In this document: positions 61,367 through 64,000 of the stretch, piece by piece
Layout: the number at the start of each line of letters is the position of its first letter
Numbering within the stretch: the stretch's first letter is position 1
NCBI GenBank assembly: GCA_019054805.1
Contig: JAHQIY010000013.1
Span: forward strand, 2,232,001 to 2,296,000
DNA: 64,000 nucleotides
Direction: 5' to 3'
Source: Brachionus manjavacas
Taxonomy: Eukaryota; Rotifera; Eurotatoria; Ploima; Brachionidae
Made by a program: the position numbers and the translations under genes
The notes under the pieces: generated by a model
Told to the model about the DNA's origin: nothing
What the model saw: only the letters and a program-made list of their open reading frames with translations
The model's database searches: none

Positions 61367-62215
61367 TTAAAGATCATTACGAACACCAAAACCTGGACCT
61401 TTGGGTGTCTCCTTTAGTGATGTCAAACCAGTCAAAGGCTCTGATGCAAATCTTCCACTTCTAGGCCCAGTTTTGGGCTTTTTTCCAGCCTTTAGATCTT
61501 CAATTATTTGTTCCATATCGGAAGGCTTCAGGTCTTCCTTAAAAAAAACTAAATTAAGAATAAATTTAGAGTCTTTAAACCCACGTAATAGTCATCGTTA
61601 ATTTGAACCATGGGTGCGTTTACACAGGCACCAAGACATTCAACTTCAGTTAATGTAAACATTTTGTCTTTAGTCGTTTCGCCAACATGAATTCCAAGCA
61701 TTTTCTCAATAGTGTGAAGAATGCTGTCTGAATCACGTAGCATGCATGGTGTGGTGGTACATATTTGTATGTGATACTTGCCGATGGGTTGTCGAATGAA
61801 CATGGTGTAAAATGTAGCTACTTCATAAACTCTCATTTTTGGCATACTGAGTAGTTCGGCCACCTTGTTCATTGCTGACAGTGGTAGCCAGCCTCCGTTT
61901 TGACGTTGGGCTAAATCCAACATTGGAATCACAGCGGCTTGTTGGTGACCTTCAGGGTACAGACTTTTGATTGCCTCGACTCTGGCATAATTTTCTTTGG
62001 TAAAATCAAATGGTGTGCTCTCGTTGTTATCCGGTGTGTCTCTATGCTTTTTTAAGTATTAGCCAAGAGTTTACAAACTCTTTTTTAAAATAACCTACAA
62101 CAAATTCAGCATCACCACCACCGAGTTGTTTGGTTGTTGTGTGAAATCCAGGAACCATTGCATGACTGGTCAGCGCTGGCCTCAAATTTTTTAATGTGCT
62201 AAAGAGTCGCAACAT
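61367..62215 (-). CDS. NADH dehydrogenase flavoprotein 2 (complex I 24 kDa)
   Basis: This subunit of mitochondrial complex I carries the 2Fe-2S cluster N1a next to the NADH-oxidising flavoprotein 1. Three exons (62215-62099, 62046-61585, 61537-61367) join in phase 0 across introns of 52 and 47 bp to 249 residues, the same length as the human precursor. The N terminus [19 protein letters not shown] is rich in Arg and hydroxylated residues and acid-free, as expected for a mitochondrial targeting peptide. The family block [16 protein letters not shown] follows. The four cluster Cys are in CTTTPCMLR and [24 protein letters not shown] is present as [14 protein letters not shown], and the C-terminal GPRSGRF and KGPGFGV ends are normal. 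Nothing suggests loss of function. The sequence TTTTTTTAG lies six bases before the ATG. Confidence 0.97.
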
Positions 62216-62221
62216 TTATAT

Positions 62222-62232
62222 CTAAAAAAATA
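62222..62232 (-). promoter_or_regulatory. Splice-acceptor-like site before NDUFV2
   Basis: On the minus strand a run of T followed by AG ends six bases before the NDUFV2 start codon. It would suit a trans-splicing acceptor or the end of a 5' UTR intron. It may also be chance in AT-rich DNA. Confidence 0.3.
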
Positions 62233-62262
62233 TTTCAAAAAAAAATAGTTTTAAAATCTTTT

Positions 62263-62327
62263 TCAAACTGGGAAAAATTTTAACATGATTTCTCCAAGCT
62301 CATCCGCATTCAGGTCTAAAGACTCAA
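62263..62327 (-). CDS. Possible last exon of an unknown gene
   Basis: A minus-strand segment after a TTTTGCAG acceptor reads ESLDLNADELGEIMLKFFPV and then TGA. Base composition is richer in GC than the flanks and codon choice looks gene-like. The stop lies only 47 bp before the NDUFV2 start, in the same direction, as in a two-gene transcription unit. I cannot find a matching upstream exon and do not recognise the protein. Confidence 0.3.
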
Positions 62328-63539
62328 CTGCAAAATAATAATAAATTAAAATAAGATTTTTTTGGCGAGTAAATATTTTTAGCCAGTTTAATATATTTGA
62401 AAAAAATTTATTAAAAATTTTTTAAACGAATTATAGAGCCCCGAATTGCACAGATTAACTAAAATAGAGAAGTTTAAGTCAAGCTTAGAATATCCATTAT
62501 GTAAATGGTTTATCTAAGCAAACATTGGTAAAAAAATACTTGGAAGGCATCAAAAAACAATAAAATAAATAATTATTCTTGTTATTTTTCTTTTTCTTTT
62601 TTAATTTCAAATTTAGTTTTCTAAATATATCATTTTAATTTTTATTATATTTGAATCGATAACATACATCATTATTTTAATAAATCAACCTATTTTAAAA
62701 AGAAAATTAACTTGAAAAAATAAAAAGTAACACAAAATTAGGAAAAAGAGAATAAAATGTATTTGAAAAATAAGGTTTCATTGGAATTACCATTATTAGG
62801 TTACCATTATTAGAATGAAGCTATGAACTGACATTTTTTATCTAATTTGACGTAAATTATCAAAAAAAATATCAAGAAAAAATTCGGCTTGTTTTTTTGA
62901 ATTTTTGATTTTTTACAAAAATGAAAAAAGGTACGTAATTTAGTAAAAATGTTAAAAAGTTTTAATTTTATGAAGATTAGTAAAAAAAAAACAGTACTGC
63001 TTATTTTATTTTTTTAAGGAGTGTTTAAAAAACTGCCCAAAAGTTTGTCGAGTAAAAAAATTTGCTTTATACAAAAAAAAATATAATAAAAACATTTTTG
63101 TAGCTTTTAGTTCAAAAGTTGTTTAGTTTTAACAAAATTTTTGTAAATTCGGCTAAAATAATCGGAAATAAAATAAGTACTGTATTAAGTGTTGTAAATT
63201 ATTAATAAATTTTAGTTCTAATTAATTGACAACTAAAATTTATTTTCAATCAAATTATACTTTTAAATTTTTTAGAGTTTTATTTTATGTTTTATTAAAA
63301 AATTATGGTTTATTTATGAAATAATATTAACTGTATGTTTAAAATATTTAATTACGGACATTTATTTTCTTTATTATTAAGTTTATATCCAATATATTTA
63401 ATTGGAAAAAAAACGTTTAAAATATTTAAAAATTGTTTATTTTATTTAACAGCAATCTATTTTATTTAATAAAAGTCATTTTTTTGCAAAGAGATTTAGA
63501 AATTTCAAACAACAAATCTTAAATAATCAATATTCCCCC
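62328..63539. other. AT-rich intergenic DNA
   Basis: No convincing gene is visible. A doubtful two-exon 27-residue frame at 62931-63086 is noted among the rejected items. The rest is A/T runs and short open frames of no clear meaning. Confidence 0.5.
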
Positions 63540-63674
63540 TTACTTATTACTTTCGACTTTAGCCTTCGGTTCAATCACTACACGTGTATATTTTATATGT
63601 TTTGTTACAAACTTTAAGTTTACCGCTAAAACTTTTATATCGGAGTCACTTTTTATTACCTTGATATGAAATTT
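63540..63674 (-). CDS. Possible C-terminal exon, unrecognised
   Basis: A 44-codon open frame on the minus strand reads SDSDIKVLAVNLKFVTKHIK and RVVIEPKAKVESNK before TAA. It stands out from its surroundings by higher GC and mixed codons. There is no start codon, so it would be the last exon of a gene whose other exons lie beyond 63674. I do not recognise the family, and chance cannot be excluded. Confidence 0.25.
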   Translation of the reverse strand, partial: KFHIKVIKSDSDIKVLAVNLKFVTKHIKYTRVVIEPKAKVESNK

Positions 63675-64000
63675 TCAGTCTTTTACACTCAAAATTTAAT
63701 TTTAAAAATTTTAATAAATGGCAACTTGAAGTTCATGATCATGATCACGTGATCAAAACTTAATAGATTAAAATCTTAATAAAAACGAAATCTTAAAATC
63801 GAAATTAAATATAAAAAATCTTTTATTTCCCAGTTGATCTTTAAATTTTTTAATATATTTATTTGAAAATTTTAAAAAAATTTTCGATTAAAATTAGATT
63901 AAACAGATCATGTTTAATAAAGTTTAAAAATTCAATATTTAAAAAATTGATAAAAAATGACTTTTTCATAATCCAAAAACTAAAAATTTTTACATTTAAT
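63675..64000. other. AT-rich DNA at the window end
   Basis: Very AT-rich, with a small run of CATGATCATGATCACGTGATC giving overlapping short palindromes near 63734-63753. No gene seen. Confidence 0.5.

Noticed and set aside
61401-61601. Plus-strand open frame over the last NDUFV2 exon
   Set aside because: It is a shadow of the minus-strand NDUFV2 coding sequence.
62931-63086. A two-exon frame MKKGVFKKLPKSLSSKKI with donor GTACGT and a TTTTTAAG acceptor
   Set aside because: It is only 27 residues, Lys-rich in A-rich DNA, unlike any known protein, and could easily arise by chance.
1-64000. tRNA, rRNA or spliceosomal RNA genes
   Set aside because: No cloverleaf, rRNA or U-RNA signature sequence was recognised on either strand by eye.

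Overview
The window looks like nuclear DNA of a small-intron, very AT-rich invertebrate animal. Three genes can be read by eye, all split by introns of about 45-60 bp with GT/AG ends, and all conserved animal proteins: a NUDT9/TRPM2-type ADP-ribose-binding domain (1177-2059, +), S-adenosylmethionine synthetase (2116-3402, -) and the mitochondrial complex I 24 kDa subunit NDUFV2 (61367-62215, -). The standard genetic code fits all three. A rotifer-like animal would suit the base composition and short introns, but the sequence alone does not prove the group.

Layout. 1-1120: AT-rich DNA with a decayed C-terminal piece of a non-LTR retrotransposon. 1177-3402: two convergent genes whose 3' ends lie 56 bp apart. 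3403-4479: intergenic DNA with a small hairpin cluster and a mariner-like transposase relic. 4480-57327: one uninterrupted head-to-tail satellite array, about 157 copies of a 336-337 bp unit (52.8 kb). 57328-59037: a decayed non-LTR retrotransposon (endonuclease and reverse transcriptase pieces, minus strand) with an 84 bp inverted duplication of its own coding sequence. 59038-59792: old satellite copies in the opposite orientation. 59793-61021: an internally deleted, GC-rich Ty3/gypsy-like LTR element with intact target-site duplication. 61022-64000: AT-rich flank with NDUFV2 and two possible exon fragments.

The satellite dominates the window and is the most informative part. It holds two homogeneous subfamilies, A on the left and B on the right, joined by about 5.5 kb of intermediate copies in which the B-type changes appear one after another. 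The two outer edges are sharp, while the divergent copies sit in the middle. During the A-to-B change an imperfect inverted repeat became a perfect 15-bp-arm hairpin. Part of the A block alternates as a dimer, and part of the B block shows marks repeating every 11 units, so higher-order structure seems to be forming. The old inverted copies beyond the array carry the same hairpin and an intermediate type of sequence.

Two host genes carry striking substitutions: S-adenosylmethionine synthetase has Asn in place of the catalytic His of its GHPDK signature, and the NUDT9-type domain has lost the Nudix-box catalytic residues. No tRNA, rRNA, CRISPR array or bacterial-type gene was seen.
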